Origin: Petrolisthes cinctipes
Taxonomy: Eukaryota > Arthropoda > Malacostraca > Decapoda > Porcellanidae
Length of the DNA stretch: 64,000 nucleotides
Direction: 5' to 3'
Assembly (NCBI GenBank): GCA_033782935.1
Contig: JAWQEG010004803.1
Coordinates: 103,507 to 167,506, forward strand
Shown: one piece after another, positions 43,801 through 54,421 of the stretch
Position numbering within the stretch: position 1 is the stretch's first letter
Layout: each line of letters begins with the position of its first letter
Notes under the pieces: model-generated
Told to the model about the DNA's origin: nothing
Database searches by the model: none
What the model saw: the letters and a program-made list of their open reading frames with translations, nothing else
Made by a program: the position numbers and the translations under genes

Positions 43801-46753
43801 GGCCTTTATTCCTAATTCTGTTCCACGCTTTCATGCATTGCTAATCTCGAAAATGTTCATGGTTTTCATCACCTGAACAAAATTACTTAGCCTTCAATCA
43901 AAGGTCCAGTACTGTCCCTTGTTTATAATACCAATACCTGATGATAATATTTCAAAAAGAATTCTTCAAAATGAGAGTAAAGCTACATGATTTTATTACC
44001 ACATGAGAAGTGAACATTATACTATCCAGGGAAATATACAGTGATAGGATATATTTTACCAGTGAGGGTTTACTTTACTACACATTACCTTATATTTCAG
44101 TAAGTGTACTTAAGAGAAGGTTCCAAGTTCTTAACAACAATCCAACAAATGTGAACCCAGTCAATGAGAATCCAGTGTTCTGTCCTGTAACACTAGCTAG
44201 GTTCAAATGTTTGGGTGGATGTGGCACTAAGAAATTTCTCTAACTGTACAAAAATTCAGTCATGGCATGAAAGATACACAGATGACATACTTGAAGTCCT
44301 CCTCACTCTGGGTGATGGCCATTTGCAATCGCACATCATCGGATCGCTTCTTCTGTTCCTCTTGCTCGGCTTCCTCCTTGCTCATGGCCAAGGCTAACTG
44401 CAACTGAAGCTCCTCCTCCCCAACAGTTTGAGGACGGGCTGCTTCCAGTTCTGTTACATTAGAGGAGCCTTCTGAAAGTTACTGTTAGCACTCTGGCTTT
44501 TCATTCCTAAGTTGGATGTCTGAGTGATTCCTAATGACTTAATTCCAAACATACAGAAAAGGGTTTAAGGACACATGAAACACATAATGATACATGATGC
44601 AAACTTGTCAGCAACTTGAGTATTGGGAAATTATTTATAAGATCTGGAAAAGCTTCAAAATTATAATAATAGATTTTATCTGGAATGCTCCCTTCCATTA
44701 GGCATTTATAAACATTGTCAAGGAATCCTTTTTACTGATTTTATAATACAGTATTGATTTTATACTGCATATAAATTCAATAAATACATACGAGGTTCTA
44801 AACCAGATGGACCTTCCTTGACTCCATAAGCATTCCTCTCATTGGGTCGAGAATTGCTGGTTACATAAGTCTGTCAGAGAAAAACACACACATATTAGAC
44901 ATATTATTGGGCACAATGATTTAATCCTGACATACTGCCGATCATAAAACCATTATGAATGAAGTTCTATACAGTATAACTTGGAAATTTCACCAACTCC
45001 CCCAGTCAGACAGATGTTTCTATAATATCTGGTTCACAAACTTTAAAGACTAAAGTGGTGCTTTATTTCAGTGGTCAGCCTAAGTGTTCATATGGTTGTG
45101 AAATATGTGTTTGCTTTTCACAGTTGCCATTATTGGGAACACTTGACAAGCTTGTGTCTCCTAGGTATGAGTGAGTGAAATATAAATAAATACTCCATCA
45201 ATATCCTAACATCTGAAGTATGAAATGGGAGCATTGACACATGATTTTACATCCCTAACACTGTCCCTCAGCAATTTGCATATCTGCAACTCATAAAGTG
45301 CTATGGAATCATTAAATCAATAAACTGTTGGTTCACAAATATATAAGAACAAAATCTGACAATGTCAACTATAAGTAATTGTGAATGCAACTGCACCACA
45401 GTTACCAACAGTTAAGCATTGTGAAGGTCAACAGCATACCCAGCTCTTCTGAGCTATCGGAAGAGGCTAGACGGAGCCATCATGGAAGGCTGTCCAGGAA
45501 GTAACAATACACCCCATACTATTAAACACTGTATGGAAATCTGCACTACAAATAACCACATACACCAACAATACAACATACATTCCTTGTGGGCTTTATG
45601 GAAAAACCTGACCATAGCTATGGCTTCCCTCAGGGACTCATTGCTGTTTAGCTAGGCATCCTGAGGAACACTATCATCACTGATATTGTTCTCCACTCAC
45701 ATCAATACAGCAAAATGAAAGACACATCAAGTTTCTGAACTGAGCACTAAAAGTGGGAGCTGACTGGGAGAGTTATGGAACCCCTGGGCTAGAATGCACA
45801 AGTACAGTACATGCATTATTCCCTACAGTATTAAGTGACATATATCTGACTTAGAATATTCAGAGTACAGGTACTAGGGAAGCACCAATAAATATTTTGG
45901 CAAAATAGAAATACAAGATAAAGTTTAATAAAAGCTTCATATCCCCTTCAAGGGACAGATTGACTCTGAAACACATGGAGCTTGATGTTAAAGCACCATA
46001 TGAAAGCAAAACAAAAAATAAGGCAATTCAAATCAACACTTCCCACCAATTCTTTGCTGATCAAACATGTGTTAAAGGTTTTCACTGTACAGTACCTGAA
46101 AGGGGAAATAAAGCTTTGAACAAAATTTTACCTATAGTTATTTCCACACAAGCATGGCCCATAAGCTTTGTCCCTCTTTTAGTTGAATGGCTCACCCCTA
46201 CACCCACACACAGAGGAGAAGGCCGTGAGGGGAAGTAGCAAGAGAAAAAATGGTGATCTAAAACACTTGCTCATGGCCAGAAGCAGTGTCATAATTTCCT
46301 AGCCTAGTTCACACCCAGGACTTACCACAACTAACAACAACAACATGGCTACATAATTATACCCTACCGTGGTTTTGGCTGCTTGTGTTCTATCTATAAT
46401 TCTTGACATTGGAAGAAAATTATGCCATCACCTTTCTATGTTTCCAGGTTCTATGTTATTAATAAGTTAATATACTTGGTTTATGTTAAAATTTGTAAAG
46501 TACTGTAATGAGCAAGAATAGGGGAGTGGCTTATGGGCCAAGGTAATATGGAAAAACCAAAGCAATGTATGAGTATAGTAATGTTTTTCTTTTTTGCCGA
46601 TATTTTTCTTGGTACCCTATATCTGTCAGGTACTAATTATATTGGTATGTTTACTGCATATAAGAGATGCAAACCCTGATGCAGTACATTAGTATTAAAT
46701 TACTATAATGTGTAAAATTAAAAAACTGTACAAGAGTATGAATTCCCATAACA

Positions 46754-46791
<38 letters not shown>

Positions 46792-49700
46792 ACCCTACCT
46801 GGAACTGCAAGAGCTGTAAATAGAATGAAGTAATAATCAGTCAATAATTTTCATATGTTCTTACAAATACTCAACACATTTCCACAATGTGTATAAATAA
46901 TTACTGATGCTGTAAAATTACAACCCATCTTGCCAACTTCTATAGAGCTTGCAGGTTTTAACAAAAAACATAGGCTAGTGCACAGTTGATCAAAAAAGCA
47001 GCCTTAAGGATGACTTCTGTGAATATGAATTATGATTTGCATCACCTTTAGAGTTTGTACTAGTAAGCACAAATCTTTTCTATACTGTACTGTGCCATAC
47101 TCTTAAACACAAAAATATAAGTGTACTTATCTGGTTTGCTGTACAGAGAGAAATAACTATCTTCCTTGGTTTAATAAATAACATTATAATATGTCAAACC
47201 CCAAACAAATTTCCCCATAAATGATCTAGTTTCATTAAAATCTGGACAAAACCATTAAGATAATTATTTTCCTCAACTGTCTTTACTCATAACTGGTACA
47301 GCATCTCTCATTTCAGGGTACACATGTAAACAGAGAGCTTGTTTATATATTTGTGTATCATGGGAAACATCCTTTGCATAAACAAATACACTAGTGTCAC
47401 ACCAAAAAATGTAAAACACTGGATCAGCTCTAAGAGATGGTGACAGTACTGTACAGGAACTATGTTTAATATTTAGTTATATCCAAAGGAGTAATCCTCA
47501 AGAGGCATGAGAGAAAAAGTTGGCAAGAGGGTAAGAGAAGCATTACAAAGCAAGTGTTTTACTAAAGCCAAAACTAAGAGATGAATTAAAAATGTAAGCA
47601 AGTAATCGAGCAAGTACTTACATCATGATAAGAAGGACTAGTGGGAGAGCTTATATCCTGTGAAGGAAAGTGGGAAAGCTCTTCAACAAAACATCAACTT
47701 TTTATAAATCATCTTCAGCAACACAAAGCTGCATGAACAACTGTTCAAGTCCATTCATTATACAGTAACAATAATTTCAGCTACAGTAGCAGCAATGGCA
47801 ACAAAAGTAAAAAATAGTGTACATGTACTGTACCTATAAACAAATCTTTGTTATTAGATTCTCTTCACACATACTTTTGACACAGCTCTGTAACTGGCAT
47901 GACACACAGTATAATGAATAGACTAGAGTTTACCAGTGTTTAGATCACAGCAATAATATCTGTAGCAGACAGAACACTTTGTTAGAACTAAGGGAAGACA
48001 GGTTAGCTTAAACATATGACCACTTAGACACTGAACATCATTTCAGTGTGTTATTATAATCATATTAAAAGTCAATGAATTATATATTAATAACTTCCAA
48101 AATCACCTTATTGTAAAAAAATATTTATAAATAACACTTTGAAGCATAATATAAAATTATGAAAGTTGCATAATATGTTGTGTAAGGCCTCTCCACAATC
48201 AAGATGGATTATTTTTTTTCATGGGTCCAATTTTGTAACATACAGCCATTAGGTATTACACTCAAAGCCAATTTCACTGCCATGAGGTGCGTCATTTTAA
48301 TTATCATTATTATTATTATAATAATGATAATAACTATTGTTACAATTTTGATTATTATTATCTATGGTACTGGTGGTGGTAATAGTTGTTGTTATTACTA
48401 TTATTATCAATATTATGCCGAGATGTACGGCATGATGTGAATAACCCCATTTCAGGGTATGATATTAGTGGTAGTTCCCATTGTAGCAGTAATAGTAGTA
48501 CAGTATTTTTATCGTCTTCATCCAGGTTATGAAACCTGTTCCCCCCTCCAAATAAGAAAAGCTCCACACCAAGTTTTTCTGATCACCAACCCTCTTGACT
48601 GGAGAGTTGGGAAAGACTGAGGATGAAATATATGCTTTCAGCATATCCGTGCCATTGTGTAAAGGATACTCTATCGAACATATCATAGTACATACACTGT
48701 ATGGACCTGGCTTGTATCAATCTTCATAATGACTGTAAAGTCAGTAATTATATTAGTGACAGGTCTATGTAGCTCAGTTATTTTGATGCTCCAATGAAAT
48801 AATTTATGGGATCCCTTCAAACACTCAGAAGCCAGCAAACACCACTGGGTGGTCACAAAGACTTCTACATACTTTATGTTTATAATGTAATGTTTATAAT
48901 GTAATGTTCCCTATGTGAATCATGGACACTGCCATAACTAATATTATGCAGTATCTGAATAATGTAACAAATGTGATTATTTAATTGCTTGATATACTCA
49001 ATGTAACAGATGACAATACTGGAATGTAAGGCTTCAAAACAATTAAACCTTGTTCAAATATTGTACTGTACAACACACTACTGTACAGTACTATACTGTC
49101 CCATGAAACTGAGCCTGAGTATAAAAGAGTACTAGTACTGTATATCCATGTTCTTGAAACTGTGGGGGATGTCATTTACGTTCTGATTAACACCACAGAG
49201 ATTCTTGTTATGACTATAGCAAATAATGTAAGCATAATCCAAAGAATAAGCAAAATTAAAAACTTTCACAAAATGCCAAATGCTTAAAATTGGTTTAAAC
49301 TCCAAGTAACAGTGGAATAAGTTATTTGTTACATAGATTTAGCCAGCTACATATGCTAAAATTAATTAGGAATGTATATAAGACATGGGCACTCATACAG
49401 TACAGTACAGTAATTGGAAAACATTGGTACAAGAAAATTTTCCCTACTACTGCAGGAAACATACTAGATTGGTTATTATTTCAGTGATAGCTTTTAATAT
49501 AATGCCTACTACTTATCTTTGAATGGCTGTACTGTCAAATCAAGCTAACATATGAGTACAATACAGTACAGTGCAAAACAAGGATACAAACCACTATTCT
49601 CTACTTTACTTCTTTCATCTTTACATCAATAAACTTTGAATATTTTGGCTGCTAATACGGCATACTACAAACTACCACACGGTAAGCAGAAATGTTGCAG

Positions 49701-52700
49701 CTGCAGGAACACAGCATATGGTATCCTTGCCAGAATACTGATTTGGTATCTCAGGATAGGAATCCATTATGTGTGTGTGTGTGTGTGTGTGTGTGTATAG
49801 GGAGGTGGGGGGGGGCAGTTGTAGGAATTCATCCCATTGTAAGGTAATGTCACAGTGAAGACATGGGTGTGACCCACCATATCTAAAAAGAGAATCACTA
49901 GGGTATATAGGACACTTCATATAGTTTCAGAACAATTGTCACCTTCTGCGGATATCCGCCACAAAAGGAAAAAAGTATTTTTCAATCTTCACTAAGGAAT
50001 GTCGTCACCAAATTATTTGGCAAGTATGCCATTTTTCCACAGGTGTGGATATGTTCTTCACTTTGCTAATGATTATATCACTGTGTTGTTCCCTCCAACA
50101 GGTTTTTAAAATAATTTTGCTAGTGATATGTTCGTGTTTTTTTTTTTTCACCAACTACTGTATATACAGTATATTGGAGATGTCTATGATGAGAACACAA
50201 AATAACCTTGTGCTCCACAACCATATACACAGAGTGAGAAACAGATGAGTATTCCACCAACATATTACCACTATATTACCAATATTCCAGTACTGGCAAG
50301 ATTTCTACCACTTACTTTATATTAACTTCAGATTAGCATTATACTTTTGCTTTGTTAGGGTGAACAAAAATATTTTCCCCAGACTAGCAATACAATTTTT
50401 TTTTCACAGGGTAAATAAATATGACTACAAACGGGTCACGTAATCTCCAACCTTTTCCCCATCACAAACAATGGTCAACTCCTCAGCATGACGGCGATCC
50501 TTCTGTTGTCAGGCAAAAGAGTTTTAAAGGGGATTCCACTGTCTGTTCTATACTTTTTGATGTTTGTGAAAAGTACAAAAAATTACTACTATACAACTGC
50601 TTGTGTGAAAATGTGCAAACGGTATCATTATTCTATATAGAGCTTTATATCTGTGTGAAAAGTAACAGAAAAATAACTATATATATACGATATTGGCATA
50701 AAATTCTACATTACAGTAAGGCCGTGAGAATAGCATCCCTAACATCACTGTCTGTGGAATCACTACTCCTGAGGCAAACTTCTTACTTAAATAAATCAAA
50801 TTATTTTGGGACTTTCTGAACTAACCCTAACTTTCCTTTTTATCCCATAAAGGCTAGTGGGGTTATGGCGACACCAACCTGTGGTGTGAACGGTGATAGT
50901 TTAGGCTGAAAAAGTAATGCAAAACTCCCAAACTATGTACAGTTTTGACAAAATTAACACCAGTTTTGGAGCCTTCTCTGAAAGTGCTCCACTACGTCCG
51001 TAAATCAAAAGCCTCCAACTTAAGCAAGCTGGCTTCCAATCACATGTTATATTATACTCTTTAGTCATACATTTCTCTTATTTACTGTAATTTTACTTTG
51101 GCCAGGAAGTGTACTGGTATGCATTGAAAGCAAGAAATTACATATCAAAAAGGAAAATATATATTTAAATGAGGAAGGCCACAAGTACATTAAACTATTT
51201 TTTTACCATTTAGTCCTCAATTACTCAATGTTTAACTCCTCTCTGCTTTTTTGTAAAGTAAAGCAGATTGAAGGTTTAGGCACTTACAGTATTACAGGTG
51301 CCACAAATTTGTACTATCTTGACAAAATACCCACCAAATGGAGCCATGTTGACCCATTTCTGCTTTTATGATGCAGAAGGAATCAAGAGTTTAGGCACCT
51401 AAGAGCAGTGCAGTAGTTGGTGACCATTTAAGGGTGCAGTTAATAAAAAAACATGTTGGGAACCATTAAAAAAGTAATGAAATAGAAACATTCAAGAAAA
51501 GGGAAAAAAGTAGATTGCTTGACCCTGCATTCATGAAAGATATTAGGCTTGCATATTCCTTCTAATGCAATATGCTGATAAAAAATTTTGGCTTCCTAAT
51601 AAATGTTTCAGAATCTCTTTTGTTATGCTATATCAGATCATTATGTCAACCAATATATGATAATTTTCATAAATAAGAAGTTAGTGATTCCTCCAAATCT
51701 GACCATATAAAGTAAAGTAGGTAATTTCTTGACATAGTTCAAATGGATCAAAAGTCTCCAATTCATTCAAAGTATTTTTACCAACTCCACTCTTCCAAGA
51801 TCTTCATGAACACATGAGCAGGTTCTGAAAACTCCATCTCTACTACACCAGTCTGGGTTTTCACATTGGTATAAGCATGAGCTTCATTCTGGTGGACTAA
51901 CCCTCTTGCTCACTCACAGTTCATAAGTGTAACACAAAAATCTCCTTGTGTACTGAGGGTTAAAATTTCTGAAACATTTTGGCTGACGAACAGATAATTT
52001 TAGCTCAATTAATAAAGATTAAGTACTAAAATATTGAAAGGATTAAAATCTAGTATGCCTCACAGGTGCATAATTTGTGTACAAGAGGGTTAACAGGCAA
52101 TAAAAGTAGCAATATATATATATGGATATATGGCATGTATGTGAGTTATCTTATGGATAATTTTCATTCATGTTGTTTTTCCAACTTGGCATAAATAGTT
52201 GTAAACTTTCTTTCGCACTTCTAAGTTATTTTAAAAAGTATCGAGATCCATATGATTGAAGAGAGGATATGAACAGATACAGATGAATCTATGAAGGGTG
52301 GCAGCTTTTCCTGAGCATCCTACAATAGGCTTTTCCTTCAGTACCATGTATGAGACATGAAAAGCAAGTAATTATTCCACCTTCTAACAATAATGTGTTT
52401 CTGTTTCATACGATTTAGATGTCTACCTAAATTGAATTATCTATTGTTACCATGATTGTATATTGGAAAAACAAATGCATGAAATGAGTTGGAAAACCAG
52501 AAAAAGTAAATGAAAATACTGTATATGAAAGCTGGCAGCTCAGACTTACACTATCACTTCCAATGCCAGAAACGCTCTGCGCAAATCTTTCCTTAGCTTT
52601 CAAAGCTCTCACTCTCTCATTCCGCAGTCTCTCATCATCCTGGAAGAAAAGAAAGAGTTTAAATAATGTGAAAGAGTTAATTTATACTCTGCTATATACT

Positions 52701-54279
52701 ACTATCCAGGTTCCTTCAGTCCCTAATCTGAAAACTTACTCAAAAAAAAATCAGGAGGAGCCAGTACGAACAAGAACAACTAGAAAGATAATTGCATTTG
52801 ACAAATATGAAAGTTTTGGATTGCTAAAGAGCAGATTTTGCAACAATTCCAGGTAAAACTTTGCAGGACACGAAATTCATAAGCTTGCAGGTAACGGTGC
52901 TTCCTGGAAGACTCCTTATCGAGTACAAATGTGTGGATATATACAATGTGTTGGTCTGCTCTAATCAATAACACAACAAAAAGCTGATTAATAAAGTACT
53001 GTACTTTATGTCAGATATTCTCACCTTAAGAAGAGTGGCCAAAGCTTTCGCTTTCTCTCGAACATTCATTCCTTGATCTTTGTTTTCTTCAACATACTGG
53101 AAGTCTTTCAAAGTTTCTATAATAAAGATGTGATCTTTGCACTGGTCAGTTACCTGTAAGAAGAGATTAAATTAAAAAACTGAAACTTCCTAATACTGGT
53201 AATCCCTACTAACAGAAATCAAAGATATGAATTTTCATACCGCAGTTAAATAAAAAACATAAACATAGATTAAAACTTTCCACTTCAATTTAAAAATATC
53301 CAATTCCCAAGTACCATTGCATTACAGCACTTTGTCGTAATGTTAGCTGCAGGGGGAGTTCAGAGACTATTAATTAAAGTTGCTTTGTACCACACATAAT
53401 TATGTATCCTTCTGAGGTGGCTACTTAAACAGAAATAAAATTTCTGATGCAGAATATATCACTTGCTAAATTTTAGAAGTACAACCATATCAGAGAGTAA
53501 AATGCACATTTACATAAAATTAGGAGGTGAAATCTTAGATATCATTATTGCTCCAAATACATGATTACCATGAATATAAAATTCAGAAATAATATTACCT
53601 TTTCACTGCCAGTCTTAATAAGATATTCCAAAAGAACCAGAGCTTTGTAAACATGTCTCCAGTTGCGTCCATGATCATTGAGACGCTTCCAGATCATCTG
53701 CATGATCTCTGTGAAGGCAACCACATTGTAAGTGAGGTCTGCCACCTCTGACATCAATGTGGATGATGGGCCCCAAGGGTCATTGCTTGTCGCTTCTCGC
53801 ACTTTAACCTGAAATAAGAAAGCAATTATAATGAGGACGCATTGTCCTCTACTTATATTACACTTTTACAGAGAACATGTACGAGTCTCATATGTTACAT
53901 TTTTACCCCACAATTACAAATAGAAAAATTATAATACTGTAAGTTATTCCAGATTAATAAGCAATTATGGAAAAAATCCATCCTTGGGGTTAGATCACCC
54001 ATGAACAAAGTACTTTAAAGGAATAAATGATTGAGAAATGTGAGTGGAAGAGAAAGGTTTAATCAAGCAAGGAGGGTAATGTGGTGTCAAAGCTTTACAG
54101 ATAGATCATGTTCAAGGAGGTAAATGATAAGCACTAAAGATTTAACTAACTTAAATTTCACTAGTTAACAGTAATATGGTCAATAAATATAATATCATAA
54201 CTACCTGCGCATCTGTATAATTGTGGGCAATGTTTTTCAAATTCCGCCTCAGTCCCGACACATTCATCTGCAAAGCCAT
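31455..54279 (-). CDS. lqf: Epsin (liquid facets homologue), whole gene span
   Basis: Endocytic clathrin adaptor that binds PtdIns(4,5)P2, ubiquitinated cargo, AP-2, clathrin and EH-domain proteins at the plasma membrane; in Drosophila (lqf) it is needed for Notch ligand endocytosis. Fifteen exons join with consistent phases into about 900 residues. In order: ENTH domain (about 5-150; MNVSGLRRNLKNIAHNYTDA, SNDPWGPSSTLMSEVADLTY, IMQMIWKRLNDHGRNWRHVY); two UIMs (EEELQLQLALAMSKEEAEQ and DDVRLQMAITQSEED); a clathrin-box-like DLLDINF; a 236-residue Ser/Thr-rich insert; six DPW motifs; LVNLDNLV; and four NPF motifs, the last at the C-terminus (ENPFFL). Without the Ser/Thr exon it is about 664 residues, within the usual epsin range. 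Introns carry a Tigger-like element and a sense LINE. The protein is complete at both ends. Confidence 0.93.
32635..35590 (-). mobile_element. LINE (APE-type non-LTR retrotransposon) in the last epsin intron
   Basis: 2,956 bp, minus strand, flanked by actacagtt (32,626-32,634 and 35,591-35,599). An endonuclease domain part (MMGDMNGKVGG.., SLIDYVAVDERL, CSDHFAVLV; 34,800-35,420) is followed by a linker and RT (MPLYKGKGSKDECGSYRGTS, DLEKAYDRV near 33,800, GLRQGCVMSPWLFNIFMDG, FADDTVLLAES) and a C-terminal RGRPPVRWQNRVEEYV. Broken by a frameshift between EN and RT, a Trp-to-stop after VPED (34,078-34,080), a lesion near 33,840 and a Trp-to-stop near 32,905. The 5' end is incomplete. The TAGA-type tail favours an RTE-like clade, though jockey-like is not excluded. 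Confidence 0.92.
35381..35590. repeat. 109-bp tandem duplication inside the LINE endonuclease region
   Basis: Unit 1 runs from 35,381 to 35,489 and unit 2 from 35,490 to about 35,590. Both begin acacccacgcatatttcacc and contain acaatcctcgacccattcca cccatgtccatccactccc. The 109-bp length shifts the frame. Confidence 0.88.
35640..37870 (-). other. Rest of epsin last intron, no gene
   Basis: AT-rich intron. No exon phase-compatible with its neighbours. Open frames at 36,100-36,740 and 37,112-37,420 have no domain. Confidence 0.5.
37878..38045 (-). CDS. lqf: Epsin exon 14 (clathrin box)
   Basis: 168 nt, acceptor caatcctcag, donor TAG|GTAAGT, phase 1/1. Encodes ESPDIFECSGLTGSQSD, then SPAAFLGENSNLVNLDNLVS, the conserved epsin block with the clathrin-binding LVNLD. 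Confidence 0.93.
38360..38563 (-). CDS. lqf: Epsin exon 13 (two DPW, one DPF)
   Basis: 204 nt, acceptor tttacccccag, donor AGTA|GTGAGT, phase 1/1. Contains NDPWAVLSGG, GIDPWEPVASKAPRDPFAPL and an acidic stretch GDVDEFSALSIRE. Confidence 0.9.
39004..39109 (-). CDS. lqf: Epsin exon 12 (two DPW)
   Basis: 106 nt, acceptor actcctcag, donor CAG|GTGAGT, phase 0 in and 1 out. Encodes SDPWGSPVSGPPSRVTSPPT TDPWAPARSPEPPMA. Confidence 0.9.
39200..39405 (+). mobile_element. (GAT)n-tailed SINE-like repeat
   Basis: Reads gaccccaccaaaggtttata tagcctcggag, cctgtcaggggtcctgcact ggagctagaacctccccacc, and ends ggggtattgataatgatgaa. Matches 43,157-43,345 (reverse) and 1,226-1,375. Confidence 0.65.
39674..39727 (-). 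CDS. lqf: Epsin exon 11 (DPW)
   Basis: 54 nt, acceptor ttgttacag, donor CAG|GTAATT, phase 0/0. Encodes TDPWGMALPNGGSETPKQ. Confidence 0.88.
40546..40614 (-). CDS. lqf: Epsin exon 10
   Basis: 69 nt, acceptor ctttctttag, donor GTG|GTAAGA, phase 0/0. Encodes RNQGGSVNALDDLFNNGNFI EQV. Confidence 0.8.
41239..41946 (-). CDS. lqf: Epsin exon 9, 708-nt Ser/Thr-rich cassette
   Basis: Acceptor ccttccttcctccag, donor AAG|GTAACT, phase 0/0, 236 codons with no stop. Very rich in Ser, Thr, Ala and Pro, probably disordered, with one SNPF (possible EH-domain ligand) and a DPW-like FNPW. Removing it leaves the frame intact and brings the protein to the usual epsin length, so alternative use is likely. It has no recognised domain. 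Confidence 0.72.
42183..42381 (-). CDS. lqf: Epsin exon 8 (clathrin-box-like and first DPW)
   Basis: 199 nt, acceptor ttcactgcag, donor AAG|GTGAGT, phase 2 in and 0 out. Encodes KEEKPDQEEDMSAMNDLLDI NF, then PTSSGLDPWGMPSA. DPW binds the AP-2 alpha appendage. Confidence 0.93.
42459..43127. mobile_element. Tigger/pogo-like nonautonomous transposon (669 bp)
   Basis: Ends are cagtactccctcgttatcga c and the inverse gtcgataacgagggagcact g (one mismatch in about 22). They are flanked by TA at 42,457-42,458 and 43,128-43,129. Subterminal cgtcgataac repeats are present. No transposase frame. Lies in the epsin exon 7/8 intron. Confidence 0.85.
43157..43345 (-). mobile_element. (GAT)n-tailed SINE-like repeat, best copy
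   Basis: The + strand shows (atc)n, then aataccccatttccctattt tcaaggggtggggaggctct agcaccagtac, aggacccctgacatgcaaaa and gaggctatttgagcc. Reverse orientation to 39,200-39,405. Confidence 0.65.
43350..44290 (-). other. Epsin intron segment, nothing supported
   Basis: AT-rich; several 60-80-codon frames without splice support. Confidence 0.45.
44291..44471 (-). CDS. lqf: Epsin exon 7 (two ubiquitin-interacting motifs)
   Basis: 181 nt, acceptor aactttcag, donor AA|GTATGT, phase 1 in and 2 out. ELEAARPQTVGEEELQLQLA LAMSKEEAEQ is followed by RSDDVRLQMAITQSEEDF. Both UIMs have the acidic patch and the central Ala..Ser pattern, and the order matches Drosophila lqf. Confidence 0.95.
44792..44870 (-). 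CDS. lqf: Epsin exon 6
   Basis: 79 nt, acceptor tctctgacag, donor CCTC|GTATGT, phase 0 in and 1 out. Encodes TYVTSNSRPNERNAYGVKEG PSGLEP. Confidence 0.85.
44880..46795 (-). other. Epsin intron, nothing supported
   Basis: Low-complexity AT-rich sequence. T tract of 29 at 46,758-46,786. A 92-codon frame at 45,960-46,238 lacks homology. Confidence 0.45.
46799..46813 (-). CDS. lqf: Possible 15-nt epsin microexon
   Basis: Acceptor cattctatttacag, then LLQFQ, then donor GTAGGG. It is in frame (phase 0/0) and correctly placed between exons 5 and 6, but so short that chance cannot be excluded. Confidence 0.3.
47622..47657 (-). CDS. lqf: Epsin exon 5 (36-nt microexon)
   Basis: Acceptor ccttcacag, donor GAT|GTAAGT, phase 0/0. 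Encodes DISSPTSPSYHD. Strong splice sites and a preserved frame support it; being 36 nt it can be skipped without a shift. Confidence 0.75.
47660..52545 (-). other. Epsin large intron
   Basis: About 4.9 kb. Holds an (ATT/TTA)n patch at 48,300-48,420, a (GT)13 at 49,770-49,796, clusters of tacagtacagtacagta (49,070-49,110; 49,396-49,420) and a weak MITE-like remnant at 51,675-51,775. The 132-codon frame at 50,421-50,819 is unsupported. Confidence 0.45.
49770..49796. repeat. (GT)n microsatellite
   Basis: Uninterrupted gt dinucleotides in an epsin intron, followed by a G-rich run (ggaggtgggggggggc). Confidence 0.9.
52550..52639 (-). CDS. lqf: Epsin exon 4
   Basis: 90 nt, phase 0/0; acceptor tcttccag, donor AGT|GTAAGT. 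Encodes DDERLRNERVRALKAKERFA QSVSGIGSDS, the conserved segment that follows the ENTH domain. Confidence 0.93.
53025..53153 (-). CDS. lqf: Epsin exon 3 (ENTH end)
   Basis: 129 nt, phase 0/0; acceptor cttacag, donor AAG|GTGAGA. Encodes VTDQCKDHIFIIETLKDFQY, VEENKDQGMNVREKAKALAT LLK. Confidence 0.95.
53599..53808 (-). CDS. lqf: Epsin exon 2 (ENTH core)
   Basis: 210 nt, phase 0/0; acceptor atttcag, donor AAG|GTAATA. Encodes VKVREATSNDPWGPSSTLMS through to LVLLEYLIKTGSEK, nearly identical in pattern to other epsin ENTH domains. Confidence 0.95.
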
Positions 54280-54281
54280 TT
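54205..54281 (-). CDS. lqf: Epsin exon 1 (start codon)
   Basis: ATG at 54,279 gives MALQMNVSGLRRNLKNIAHN YTDAQ and ends at CAG|GTAGTT (54,205), phase 0. A second in-frame ATG at 54,267 (MNVSGLRR) is closer to the usual epsin start, and either could be used. A good acceptor (catcctccag) ends two bases upstream of the first ATG, implying an upstream leader exon. Confidence 0.85.
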
Positions 54282-54391
54282 CTGGAGGATGTGTGATGGG
54301 TGACTGGCTTGAGGGAAGTAGGAAGTGGTAGAGCTGTTGCTGCTGGTGTCGCCAGTACTGGGTTACTTCACATTCATTACGACTCACTCAC

Positions 54392-54421
54392 CCCAAACAT
54401 CTTACATGCCAACGCTTTAAT
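54392..54421 (-). other. lqf: Putative 30-nt 5' UTR exon of epsin
   Basis: Acceptor cttttctccag (strong pyrimidine tract), 30 nt, donor GGG|GTGAGT. The intron to exon 1 would be 110 nt. The exon contains ATGTAA (54,402-54,407), a start immediately followed by a stop. It also has a second ATG at 54,398-54,400 whose frame ends in exon 1 at a TGA overlapping the ATG at 54,267. Confidence 0.5.

Noticed and set aside
50421..50819. 132-codon + strand frame in an epsin intron
   Set aside because: No recognisable domain and no splice context; chance frame in AT-rich intron.
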